Part shown: positions 38,508 to 46,952 of the stretch, in pieces | How the letters are laid out: every line of letters starts with the position of its first letter | How positions within the stretch are numbered: the stretch's first letter is position 1 | Origin: Kordiimonas pumila | Lineage (GTDB): Bacteria; Pseudomonadota; Alphaproteobacteria; Sphingomonadales; Kordiimonadaceae | DNA: 64,000 nt | Direction of reading: 5' to 3' | Assembly (NCBI RefSeq): GCF_015240255.1 | Contig: NZ_CP061205.1 | Span: forward strand, 372,001-436,000 | Translations under genes and position numbers: made by a program | Notes under the pieces: generated by a model | Seen by the model: the letters and a program-made list of their open reading frames with translations, nothing else | Database searches by the model: none | What the model was told of the DNA's origin: nothing

Positions 38508-40022
38508 TCACTCAACAATACAACTCGCGATGAAGTCTGCAAATGGCACTATGTTTCCCTCGACGCTCGCGGCTTCAAGAGCACTCATATAGTCGCTACG
38601 GCGTTCCACAGGGATAATAGTCCACGGGTACCCGCCTTCAGCCATCATAACATTCATGAGAAAACGGCCAGTGCGACCATTCCCATCAGTATACGGGTGA
38701 ATATAAACAAATATGAAATGGCCGAGGACGATACGAACAGTAGGGTCCTCTTCAGCCTCCAGAAGCTCAAAAAGCGTTTGCATCGCACCGCGAACAGACT
38801 CTGACGAAGGAGGTACATGCATAGACCGGCGAATATAAACAGCTGTACTGCGATAGCCCGCTAAGTCTGAAGGCTTTAAAAGACCTACCGCAACACTTGG
38901 CGCAAACAACTCCCTGTACCAACCACCATGATCCTCATCTGCAACCCGACCCGGGTTTTCACCTTCAAGGCATTTCTTGACACTTTCCCTGACCTTCTGG
39001 AAGGCCTGCCAATAACCTCGGGCTGCCATAGCATCACGTTGCTGCCTATCCACCTCCTCCGCGTCTGGGTTCCAGTCTCCTGACCGAACACGCTCAATGA
39101 GATCATGATTAACTCGGTAACCTTCAATCGATAGCGAGTGGTAAGCATCAGTGGCGTATATATCATCAACATCTGCAAGATACACCTGCACATCCTTTTT
39201 GGGCTTAGCCGCAAGGAACCGCCCAACGATGTCTGCCCGCATTCTTTGCCACATCAATCTAATACGCACCGAAAGTGGATTTTCTTCTCTTAAATTACCC
39301 ACGGAGGGCAACTTCTCTTCAAAGGGGTCATGCTCCCGCACGTCAAAATCTGCAGCACGCATTATGGATAGTATCTCATCAGCAAGACGGTCACGTCCGA
39401 TATTACGAAAGGCACCTGCTAGCCTTCCAGCGATCGTGCTATGCCCCCCATCGAGTAACGCTCTCAGCAAAGCCGATGCATCTTTTACCACCACAAGAGC
39501 TGTACGCAACTCAGTGGGACATTGCCTGTAGTAGGAAGGAGAACAAGACATCAGCGCCACCGGCAATGAAAACAACCGCAATCCATTTCTGACATCAATG
39601 TCTTGCTCACTTGGCAGACTAGCCTTCACATCAAATAAGGATGTTCCATGCGGGAGGTTTGTTACTTTATTACGGGCCTTAGACGAACGCACCAACAGTT
39701 GTACTGGCACCTGCATATTACCGGCATGAAGCTGGAGGGATTGCTCTGGTGACAAACACCAGTCACTTCCAAATCTGGATGTTAGATACGTAGCACAAAA
39801 CTCCCAGTACGACGCATACCACGCTGTACTTTCCCCAACTGCATCATCTAACCGCGCCGGAATGTACCAACCCTTCATGACCTCCTGAAGAAAACCATGC
39901 TTCAAGAGACGCTCCCGGTGTGTGCGTGTCAGGTCGGCAGAACGAATTGCTCCCAGGCCCTGATCCTGCAGTTTCTTCAAAGCCTCCAACGAACTAACAA
40001 GTTTCTCAGAAGGGCTTGCCAT
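38508..40022 (-). CDS. Fic family protein with AbiEi-like N-terminal domain
   Basis: This 504-residue protein carries the Fic motif HPYTDGNGRTGRF near the C-terminus (about 441-453), whose His attacks and whose second half binds the nucleotide phosphates; most such enzymes AMPylate target proteins. An inhibitory motif SLSIEG, matching [ST]xxxE[GN], lies in the middle (about residue 297), so it is a self-inhibited class II Fic. The first 200 residues resemble the winged-helix AbiEi antitoxin fold (LTRTHRERLLKHGFL, MKGWYIP), which binds DNA upstream of its own gene. A toxin or stress-response role is likely. The phased repeats at 40036-40131 are probably its operator. Confidence 0.85.
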   Translation of the reverse strand: MASPSEKLVSSLEALKKLQDQGLGAIRSADLTRTHRERLLKHGFLQEVMKGWYIPARLDDAVGESTAWYASYWEFCATYLTSRFGSDWCLSPEQSLQLHAGNMQVPVQLLVRSSKARNKVTNLPHGTSLFDVKASLPSEQDIDVRNGLRLFSLPVALMSCSPSYYRQCPTELRTALVVVKDASALLRALLDGGHSTIAGRLAGAFRNIGRDRLADEILSIMRAADFDVREHDPFEEKLPSVGNLREENPLSVRIRLMWQRMRADIVGRFLAAKPKKDVQVYLADVDDIYATDAYHSLSIEGYRVNHDLIERVRSGDWNPDAEEVDRQQRDAMAARGYWQAFQKVRESVKKCLEGENPGRVADEDHGGWYRELFAPSVAVGLLKPSDLAGYRSTAVYIRRSMHVPPSSESVRGAMQTLFELLEAEEDPTVRIVLGHFIFVYIHPYTDGNGRTGRFLMNVMMAEGGYPWTIIPVERRSDYMSALEAASVEGNIVPFADFIASCIVE

Positions 40023-40035
40023 TATGTATCCAATT

Positions 40036-40131
40036 ATAGCTTATTGAGATGATTATATTTTAGCTTTTCATGCTGTATTATAATTAGCTTATTGCGTCAA
40101 TTTTTATTTAGCTTATTCTGCTTTTCCAGAA
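40036..40131. promoter_or_regulatory. Four phased TTAGCTTATT repeats upstream of the Fic gene
   Basis: A 10-base core, TTAGCTTATT, starts at 40036, 40060, 40084 and 40108, exactly 24 bases apart. The first copy begins ATAGC and the second reads TTAGCTTTTC. The 14 bases between cores differ, so this is a phased binding array rather than a simple tandem repeat. It begins 14 bases upstream of the Fic start codon and fits autoregulation by the N-terminal winged helix. The rest of 40132-40368 is A+T-rich with no gene. Confidence 0.65.
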
Positions 40132-40368
40132 CGATGATTGCGCTATATGACATCTGAATTAAGATAAATGGTGGCATCATACGTTAACAATAAATCAGAA
40201 ATTTAAAAATTTATCCCGCCATTTTGCAAAAAATATTCATCCCCTTTAAAATTACTTTAATTCATCTTATGACATATTAAATACAAATCGCCATAATACC
40301 TTGATATTATTGGATAATATTAATCTATATAAATTAACGTAAAATAATAGACGTGCTTAGGTTCTATA

Positions 40369-40424
40369 TTCAGGTGCTAGTTCTCTTTACGGGAGTGGAA
40401 GTTCGAGTCTTCTTCAGGGCACCA
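40369..40424 (+). repeat. tRNA-Leu(CAG) 3' fragment, probable attachment site
   Basis: Starting at the anticodon loop TTCAGGT (40369-40375) the sequence gives the 3' anticodon stem GCTAG, a long variable arm (TTCTC / GGGAG), a T-arm GGAAG-TTCGAGT-CTTCT, the 3' acceptor strand TCAGGGC, discriminator A and CCA. The 5' half of the tRNA is not there: the bases before the loop do not pair as an anticodon stem, although TAGACGTGC at 40348-40356 echoes a D-arm. Identity starting at the anticodon loop is typical of attachment cores used by tyrosine integrases. It is not a working tRNA. Confidence 0.8.
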
Positions 40425-40579
40425 ATTCAAAATTTCCAAAACATATTCATTTATATCAAACCCTTTCAAACCAAGGGTTAGCGCTAATTTTTGCTTGTGC
40501 GCTATTTCCATATGTTGCCACATTGTTCCAAATAATTTGAATGTGCGTGCACCAAATATGCACCAGAGTGAGATATTGA

Positions 40580-40797
40580 ATGGCATCCTTCACCAAACGC
40601 GGCACCAAAGGGCGCGCAGTCGTCAGCTATAGGGGCAAGCGCTACTCAGCCACCCTTGCCACTAAAACCGAAGCTAAAGAACGGGCCAGCCGCAAAGAGC
40701 AGGCTTTAAAGTCGTATGCCTCTGGCGATATGGGGCGCTTTAAATCTGTGGGAGATGCTTTCATGCGCTACGCCCGTGAAGTATCCCTCGCCAAACA
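40580..40797 (+). pseudogene. Truncated tyrosine integrase (N-terminal arm-binding part)
   Basis: Seventy-three codons remain of a phage-type integrase N-terminus: MASFTKRGTKGRAVVSYRG and FATK-like LATKTEAKERA followed by the start of a SAM-like core-binding domain (SVGDAFMRYAREVS). The frame then runs into an IS remnant and stops. It sits 156 bases after the tRNA-Leu fragment, the usual spacing between an attachment site and its integrase gene. The catalytic domain is gone, so the island cannot excise with this enzyme. Confidence 0.78.
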
Positions 40798-41011
40798 CTT
40801 CTTGCCTGCCTCCATAAAGTCCTTCGAGCATTTGTAATAGACGCCCTGAGCAATGCCTTCCCTGCGGCAAAGCTCTGCAATGCTGTCTTCACCGCGCAAG
40901 CAGTATAATGCGGATCTTCTCTTCCGCATTATACTGCTTGCGAGTGGCTCTATGAATGTCTTTAACCACTTTGCTTGCCGAAACTTTAGGGGCTTTCTGT
41001 TTTGCTTTCAT
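40798..41011 (-). pseudogene. IS3-family orfA remnant with frameshift
   Basis: Read leftward from an ATG at 41011 behind GGAACGGAA, the frame gives MKAKQKAPKVSASK and RKQYNAEEKIRIILLAR, then needs a shift to continue as EDSIAELCRREGIAQG and YYKCSKDFMEAGKK. It is cut where it meets the integrase fragment. The segment contains a perfect 20-bp inverted repeat with an 8-base loop (40894-40941). The following 41012-41265 shows no gene. Confidence 0.75.
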
Positions 41012-41265
41012 TTCCGTTCCTTACGTCACTACTATGAAACCAAAACACTCACTTAGTTACAATATCAATTCTGAAACATAGGCTCTGACGGGGAACAACC
41101 ATGACTATGCCTTTCGAGGAAAGTCGCCATATGAACGAATAACCCAAAATAGCATAACTGATCTCTATAACGTGCGTACCTATATTGATGCTTTTGGAAA
41201 AATAGAGCCATAGCTCAGGTGGAAGATCACCACACTAAAAGTATAGAAGTTTCTAAAATACCCAC

Positions 41266-42900
41266 TTATTTAAGCCTCAGGAAATCAGCCTGAAACATAG
41301 GCCCCCCCCTTTCACGCGGGAACCCAAGCCTGTGTATAGCAACCACATCAATATCAACGGGCCTGCAAGCAATACCCTCTTCAATCATTCTGATGCCCTC
41401 TTCAATCATGGCTGTCAGGCACATTTGAATAATCTCTGCATCCTCTATCTGCTGACCCTTGGTCGGCGTATTCGGCCTATCTATACCTATACCCCGAACA
41501 GGCCCGGCCGCCATCCCCCAGTCTTCTAGGGCAGCATCAATCTGACGTGGCAGCGCACCAACCTGAAGTAACGAAAGAACCGTACGTCTGTAAGCTGCAA
41601 AAATCCGGTCACCGATGAACGCACCGTACGCGCCTGTAACAACCGCTATTTTTCGTATTTTCTTACTCAGCGCCATTATAGTTGCCAGCACACCAGATGC
41701 TGTTGCGCGGCAAGGAGCGACCTCAATCAAATGCGCTGCTTGGTCATCAGGTGCCTTAAAACCAATCAAACGTGTGGCTTCATGTGCCCCTGTAGAAAGC
41801 ACATCTAAATCGTGCCCTGAGACATTAAGCGCAAGCATAGCATCCCTTGAAACAACAGCCTCGAGACGGTTTAAAAGCTGTTTTTTATCTTTCAAACTCC
41901 CCGGCACCAAATCTATTACCAGGTCAACCTGGGCAAAGGCCGCGAGATCACCATTACAGCTCTCAACCACAGTAACATCCAGACTAGCTTTCTGTAACGC
42001 TGCCATGAAGTGCTCATGTAAAGCGATAGACCCAACAACTCCCACTGAAGTAGCGGATCTTGGTTTAACCTCACACGGCAAGGCCGACACCCGGACAACA
42101 GTGCGTTCCCCAAAAAAGGCATAGCGCAGACCCTTTGAAACTTCAGAGTCTGCAAGCTTTTCAAAAAACTCCGCCTCTCGCTTTAAACCTGAAGCAAAAT
42201 CGGCTGACATCCCTTCTACGCAGTCTAGAATATGTTGCGGTGCCTTATTCAATACTGGTTTCATTATTGAGCGCCGGGTTTTGACTGCCATTATCTTATC
42301 CGGCGGAACGGGCAAATCACTTGTTCTGCGCACAGCCAGTTCATCGGCATCAATCAATTCAAGGGCAGCTTCTACAGCACAGCCATCCACAACAATATCA
42401 ATAAGAGCGCAAGAAAGAGCCTCTTTAGCAACAATGGTCTTACCTAACAGCATCATATCAAGGGCTCGCTCTGCCCCAACCAACCGCGGCAAACGCTGCG
42501 TCCCGCCCACGCCTGGTAGTAGCCCCATAGTTACTTCAGGCAGAGCAAAACGCGCACCAGCATTAGCTATACGGTAATGACCTGCCATTATCAGCTCAAC
42601 ACCGCCCCCAAGGGCCATGCCGTTGACGGCCATAACAACAGGCTTTTTTGACATTTCAACACTATTCAGAAAATCTCGCATAGCACCAACAAGGTGTAGT
42701 TCCTTGAGGTCTGCACCGCCGCAGAATACCCCATCTGAGCCTGTTAGAATAACAGCCTTGCAAGAAGGATCTGCCATAGCCTGCTTCAAGCCCTGCCTTA
42801 AAGCAGCGACCATGCCGTTCTCTATGCCCAGCACGTTTGCTGAACCATTAGATAATTGCAAAACAATAGCTTGCCCTTTACGGGACGCGTTCACTAACAC
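41266..42900 (-). CDS. Enoyl-CoA hydratase / degenerate 3-hydroxyacyl-CoA dehydrogenase fusion
   Basis: The GTG at 42900 follows AGAGG. The 544-residue protein is shorter than FadB/FadJ (about 700). The crotonase half is complete, with FCGGADL (59-65) and both catalytic Glu (E102 in GGGVELIMAG, E122 in LPEVTMG). The dehydrogenase half has lost its key features: the NAD loop reads VGVVGSIALHE (286-296) without GxGxxG, and the catalytic His site reads IGFKAPDD (379-386) in place of HFFSP. The dimerisation region (GAYGAFIGDRIFAAY) persists. It should hydrate enoyl-CoA only. An 18-bp tandem duplication encodes MIEEGIRMIEEGI near 499-511. Confidence 0.85.
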   Translation of the reverse strand: MLVNASRKGQAIVLQLSNGSANVLGIENGMVAALRQGLKQAMADPSCKAVILTGSDGVFCGGADLKELHLVGAMRDFLNSVEMSKKPVVMAVNGMALGGGVELIMAGHYRIANAGARFALPEVTMGLLPGVGGTQRLPRLVGAERALDMMLLGKTIVAKEALSCALIDIVVDGCAVEAALELIDADELAVRRTSDLPVPPDKIMAVKTRRSIMKPVLNKAPQHILDCVEGMSADFASGLKREAEFFEKLADSEVSKGLRYAFFGERTVVRVSALPCEVKPRSATSVGVVGSIALHEHFMAALQKASLDVTVVESCNGDLAAFAQVDLVIDLVPGSLKDKKQLLNRLEAVVSRDAMLALNVSGHDLDVLSTGAHEATRLIGFKAPDDQAAHLIEVAPCRATASGVLATIMALSKKIRKIAVVTGAYGAFIGDRIFAAYRRTVLSLLQVGALPRQIDAALEDWGMAAGPVRGIGIDRPNTPTKGQQIEDAEIIQMCLTAMIEEGIRMIEEGIACRPVDIDVVAIHRLGFPRERGGPMFQADFLRLK

Positions 42901-43014
42901 CCTTGGTAATCCTCTATTGTTTGCCTCCGGCTCAATGCGAGCCGAAGCACGAACATTTATATTGTTGAGATTATTTGTACTGAACAGATGCCAGCACCCT
43001 AAGCAAACAGCGAA

Positions 43015-44385
43015 TTACTTATATTTTGGCTTTGAAAGTGTTCGAACCAACTTGGCTTTTCCTGTTGCACCGTAATCAAGCGTAAAGTCAGATGAGGCAA
43101 CCAAATGAACGCGTGCGCGGAACCTCAATTTGCTCTGTATAGCGTCTTCAAGTCGCGCCTTTAGTCTATCAAGCGGTTCTGTACCCACGTTTGGTTTCAG
43201 GCATACTTCAACATCCACCGGGGCTTCTACCACCGCTGAAGACGAATAACGCAAAATTTGAATATCGCCGCTCACCAATTCAGAACTCCGCGCCACTGTA
43301 TCACGCACGGCAGTAGGGAATACATTCACCCCCTTAACGAGCAACATGTCATCAATACGGCCTCTGAATTCAATACGCGGGCCCGGACGCCCACAAGGGC
43401 ACGGATCTGTGTAAACACGGATCAGGTCTTTGTCACGCCACCGGATAAGGGGCTGACACTCTTTCACTAAGCCCGTGAAAACAATTTCGCCCTCTATCCC
43501 GTTTTCAAGCGGTAATGGGTTTAAGTCTTTGTCCAAAATTTCCATAAGGGCATTATCATTAGCAAAGGTATGGATACCACTATGTGCTTCACATGAAACG
43601 CCCAAAGGGTTCGTGCACCCCGTACCACCAGACATATCGTAAATCTCAGCGCCACCAAAACCTACTGACAGCTTTTCACGGATTTCAGGAATGCTGCCGC
43701 CCGGTTCCCCAAACACTAGGATTTTCTTTATACCAAAATCTTCTGTCCGCCACCGAGTTTTCTCCGCAACTGATTTGATCAGATGCAATCCATAAGAAGG
43801 AGTACACATAAAAAAGTCGGGACGTGTATCAATCACTGTCTGTGCAAGCCGCTCAGTTTTTGCGAGCCCACCAATCGGGATAACGCCGTACCCAAGGTTC
43901 AGCATGGCATCAACAGACGGGATCCCCACAACCCACATGCTCATGACACCGGCAAACATCGCCCTGTCACCACGCACTAGGCCCATCCTTGCTGCCATTC
44001 TAGCAAAATGATCTTCTGAAACGGCACGGTCCCTTGCCGTGTATCCAATATAAGTAGGCGCTCCAGTTGTACCCGATGAAGCACTCACTCGGTTAATATC
44101 ACGAACATCGCATGTTACATGCATACCAAACGGATGCCCTAGTTCTTCGCGTGAGCGCTCTTGACTGATGCGCTCTTCTTCTTTGTCAAAGAATGGATAT
44201 GCCGCATAATCTTCCCATGAGCGAAAGCGGTGCGGATCAACGCCCGCAGTTTTAAATTTTTCCCGATAATAAGGGGAGGTTTCATAAACACGAACGAGTT
44301 GTTTGCGCAGCTTTGAGAACTGAAGGTCTTTTAAGGCCTCACCTGTCAAACACTCTACATCAGGACGGTGTAAAATTTTATTCAT
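43015..44385 (-). CDS. PaaK-type phenylacetate-CoA ligase family protein
   Basis: This 456-residue adenylate-forming ligase has the PaaK layout: SASSGTTGAPTYIGYT (P-loop, about 100-115), YDMSGGTG (about 240-247), RWRDKDLIRVY near 310 and the C-terminal lid RIDDMLLVKGVNVFPT (about 340). PaaK enzymes activate aryl or small organic acids with CoA and ATP. Its neighbours are two crotonase-type proteins on the same strand, so the acid formed is probably processed by hydration. No benzenoid ring-opening genes are nearby, so phenylacetate itself is not implied. Confidence 0.9.
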   Translation of the reverse strand: MNKILHRPDVECLTGEALKDLQFSKLRKQLVRVYETSPYYREKFKTAGVDPHRFRSWEDYAAYPFFDKEEERISQERSREELGHPFGMHVTCDVRDINRVSASSGTTGAPTYIGYTARDRAVSEDHFARMAARMGLVRGDRAMFAGVMSMWVVGIPSVDAMLNLGYGVIPIGGLAKTERLAQTVIDTRPDFFMCTPSYGLHLIKSVAEKTRWRTEDFGIKKILVFGEPGGSIPEIREKLSVGFGGAEIYDMSGGTGCTNPLGVSCEAHSGIHTFANDNALMEILDKDLNPLPLENGIEGEIVFTGLVKECQPLIRWRDKDLIRVYTDPCPCGRPGPRIEFRGRIDDMLLVKGVNVFPTAVRDTVARSSELVSGDIQILRYSSSAVVEAPVDVEVCLKPNVGTEPLDRLKARLEDAIQSKLRFRARVHLVASSDFTLDYGATGKAKLVRTLSKPKYK

Positions 44386-44425
44386 TAGATCACTACCATG
44401 ATTTTATTACCTTGAGCCAGATAGC

Positions 44426-45181
44426 TTAATTTCTGGCACTTTCACGAATCTGCGTCCGGATTTCAGCACCGTGTTTTCTAAGGGCCGAAGCGCCGCCTGG
44501 CACCCTTGCTTCATAAACAAGTGATTTCACCAAAGCCACACTGGAAACCGGCGCTGATGCAATTTTAGATGCCAGAATAAAAGCAGTGTCCCGAACCATC
44601 TCATCCGACACAACTTCATTCACCAGACCAACCTTATCTGCCCACTGTGCATCTTTCCAGTTACCTGTCAGTAGTGCCTCAAGTATATAGTTTGCACCAA
44701 GGCGGCGCGCTGCAAGCAGGGGTATATCAACGGGCGGAATACCTAGCGCTACTTCCGGCAACGCAAACCGTGCTGATGTGCCACAAACCACTAAATCACT
44801 GGCAAGAACCATCGCAAAACCTTCACCAACACAAGGACCAGTAACACCGCACACAATCGGCTTTGTAATGACACCCGGCTGCAAAAAATCAAGATCAAGC
44901 TTATTAGCATCAATAACACCGCTCTTTGCTTTACTGATCATATCAAGATCACCACCCGCACAAAAAGCCGGTCCGTTCGCCGCAATCAAAATGGCATTAA
45001 CATCTGTATTTTCCTGATGAGACCTCATCGCCTCATTAAACAGGTCATACATCTCAGCTGACATTGCATTACGCTTTTCTGGACGGTTAAGAATAAGAAA
45101 ACCGACGTTGTCGCGAACACCAGATTGCATCAAGGCTTTTTCATTAGCGACTATATCATGATTTGAGTTAAATGCGGTCAT
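44426..45181 (-). CDS. Enoyl-CoA hydratase/isomerase family protein
   Basis: This 251-residue crotonase-fold protein heads the leftward operon that continues with the CoA ligase and the hydratase/dehydrogenase fusion. Motifs are FCAGGDLDM (about 74-82), GVTGPCVGEGFAMVLASDL and LPEVALGIPP. The first catalytic Glu is retained in VGEGFA, shifted relative to true hydratases, so isomerase or hydrolase activity is possible. The likely promoter is the element at 45371-45408. Confidence 0.87.
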   Translation of the reverse strand: MTAFNSNHDIVANEKALMQSGVRDNVGFLILNRPEKRNAMSAEMYDLFNEAMRSHQENTDVNAILIAANGPAFCAGGDLDMISKAKSGVIDANKLDLDFLQPGVITKPIVCGVTGPCVGEGFAMVLASDLVVCGTSARFALPEVALGIPPVDIPLLAARRLGANYILEALLTGNWKDAQWADKVGLVNEVVSDEMVRDTAFILASKIASAPVSSVALVKSLVYEARVPGGASALRKHGAEIRTQIRESARN

Positions 45182-45370
45182 AATGCAAACACTTTACTCT
45201 GATCAGCATTTTCCATTTCTTGCTGACAAAAGAAGCCAAAGCTAGGGACCATAATATCTGCCCTCAGATTTAATAAGTTTTTGTGCATTGTATTCAGCGA
45301 TCTCTTATTCCCAGATACTACAACCATGTCATTTCATTGCGGCCGCAGGCTTTGGAGCATTACTCTCTAC

Positions 45371-45408
45371 TATTGACATTTTATTTATTGATTTATGGAA
45401 TGTCAATA
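45371..45408 (-). promoter_or_regulatory. Promoter with 10-bp inverted repeat for the leftward operon
   Basis: TATTGACATT and AATGTCAATA are perfect inverted arms separated by 18 bases. Read leftward, TTGACA (45406-45401) and TAAAAT (45383-45378) with 17 bases between them make a good sigma70-type promoter for the crotonase/ligase operon. The same half-site layout, TTRACATT-N18-AATGTCAA, recurs at 52931-52964 before the TonB receptor. A shared regulator or simply a shared promoter type can explain this. The rest of 45182-45646 is A+T-rich without a gene. Confidence 0.6.
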
Positions 45409-45646
45409 AAGCAATTTAAAATTTCAAAAATATAGCTGCGTTATATTTAGCTATTTTTTTTCATATATACCTGTATTTACTATATAAACAGCCGAGCCAC
45501 ACAAGCACTTTTTATTGTATCTTCTAGATTAATTCTCTTTGTTATACATCCCTGCCATAACCATTTCATGAAAATTTCATTGATTTGTGTTTTTCAGAAT
45601 GTTTATACTGACATTTCATAAAACATTCGATTATGAAGAGGCGGCA

Positions 45647-46696
45647 ATGCAAGAACAACCCGAGATAGCTTACACGGTGATTGATCGTATTATCGAAGAA
45701 GGCAAACCCGGCAGCATTAATCGGGGTAGAATTACACTGGGTACACGCGCTACTGGTGCTAACATCGCAATCAGTTATATCGTTGTGATCGGCAGCGAAG
45801 CCGGCCCGACCCTGTGGATTAACGGACAGGTGCACGGCACAGAGGTCTGCGCCATTGTTGCTGGCATAGAATTTTGCAATAGCCTTGACCCTACGTCACT
45901 TAAGGGCTCTGTTGTGTTCACGGCAAGCGGTAATCCCCTTGCCCTTGAAAGCCGAACATGGGCAACACAGCAGGATTTTGGTCAAAACCTTGACACCAGT
46001 TTTCCGGGTCGCCCAAACGGATTTATAACCGAGCGCATGGCTCATCGTTTATTCTGTGAGATTTTGGCGGTGAAGCCTGACCTTCTCTTAAGCATGCATG
46101 CACAAGGCACTGATTTTGCCAGCAAAATATACGGCGTTTATAAGTTACCTCCCAATTGCCCTATTGAGCCTGCTTACCTTTACCGGTTTCTAAAACATTT
46201 TGACCCCTTCGTCGTTTGCCATCAAAGCGTTCTGCCTGGGGCTGGGGAACATCCCGGCAACCATGCTGGTGCGCTCGATTATATGGCGATGGTCAACGGG
46301 ATACCCGCCTTTATGGTTGAGTTCGGTGTCGCTCAGCGTGCTACCCCCGAAGAAGTGCAACTAGGGATACAGTGCTACCGCAGTGTGTGTGCAGAGCTTG
46401 GCATGCTGACCATGCAGGCAGTGCCTGCGGAGGCAAAAAAATCATATCTGGTCAGCGCCCGCGGTCACTTGAACATTGATACTGGTGGCATTTGGCAATC
46501 TCCCCTTAAACCCGGTGTTCTTGTAAAAGCGGGCGAACCCCTTGGTACTATTACTGACTTTACCGGCATCCTGCTGGAAACGGTTACACTACCAACCGAT
46601 GTCCTTCTAATCGCCGTTCGGCTGGACCCAATCATTCACACAGGCGACAGTATCGCCTATATTGCCCGTGACTGGGTTGAAGCAGAGCTCGTTTAA
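45647..46696 (+). CDS. M14-type deacylase (succinylglutamate desuccinylase/aspartoacylase family)
   Basis: The ATG at 45647 has GAAGAGGCGG ahead; the frame is open 20 codons further up without a ribosome site. The 349-residue zinc hydrolase shows the ligand motif VHGTEV (H63, E66), a further His in SMHAQGTDF and the catalytic Glu in FMVEFGV. A C-terminal beta domain (RGHLNIDTGGIW, KPGVLVKAGEPLG) resembles the family barrel-like domain. It removes an acyl group from an N-acyl amino acid or similar amide in the cytoplasm. It is divergent from the crotonase/ligase operon, so it probably joins the same pathway. Confidence 0.85.
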   Translation: MQEQPEIAYTVIDRIIEEGKPGSINRGRITLGTRATGANIAISYIVVIGSEAGPTLWINGQVHGTEVCAIVAGIEFCNSLDPTSLKGSVVFTASGNPLALESRTWATQQDFGQNLDTSFPGRPNGFITERMAHRLFCEILAVKPDLLLSMHAQGTDFASKIYGVYKLPPNCPIEPAYLYRFLKHFDPFVVCHQSVLPGAGEHPGNHAGALDYMAMVNGIPAFMVEFGVAQRATPEEVQLGIQCYRSVCAELGMLTMQAVPAEAKKSYLVSARGHLNIDTGGIWQSPLKPGVLVKAGEPLGTITDFTGILLETVTLPTDVLLIAVRLDPIIHTGDSIAYIARDWVEAELV

Positions 46697-46704
46697 CTGG
46701 GATC

Positions 46705-46952
46705 CTATTTCTGCCAGCCGGGGCCCTGTGCATCAATTATCTGGCTGGCCCGAACACCTGAAAGATCACCCACATATGCAATTCTGTCACCCTTGATTGC
46801 AACATCCACCGCCCGGCCCTGTGCACCCGATCCATCATAAACGGTGCCGCCGCAATGTCATAGATAGGTTCACCAGCACGGCTTGCTGTCGTTAATGCAA
46901 GGCATAGTAATAAACTGGGCAATAACCTTGATAGTCGGTTTATTCCTCGCAA
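46705..46952 (-). pseudogene. N-terminal remnant of secreted N-acyl-D-amino-acid deacylase/amidohydrolase
   Basis: It starts with a clear signal peptide (RLLPSLLLCLALTTASRAGEPIYDI). After a deletion of several bases the reading continues in another frame as GGTVYDGSGAQGRAVDVAIKGDRIAYVGDLSG, the standard metal-amidohydrolase opening of D-aminoacylase-type enzymes, and ends at a stop at 46705. The catalytic barrel is missing. Its start lies inside the end of the quinone oxidoreductase gene, so it was once the last gene of that operon. Confidence 0.75.

Noticed and set aside
40369-40424. Functional tRNA-Leu gene
   Set aside because: The 5' half with acceptor, D-arm and 5' anticodon stem is missing, so it cannot fold as a tRNA.
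40894-40941. Transcription terminator or small RNA at the 20-bp stem-loop
   Set aside because: The stem is part of an IS3-type orfA coding sequence and no T-run follows on either strand.
41071-41302. Direct repeat CTGAAACATAGG as a target or attachment duplication
   Set aside because: The copies at 41071 and 41290 share only about 13 bases, and one is within the hydratase coding end; chance or a small duplication explains it.
46737-46952. Stand-alone 71-residue secreted protein
   Set aside because: The signal peptide is followed by out-of-frame amidohydrolase sequence, so this is a frameshifted remnant.
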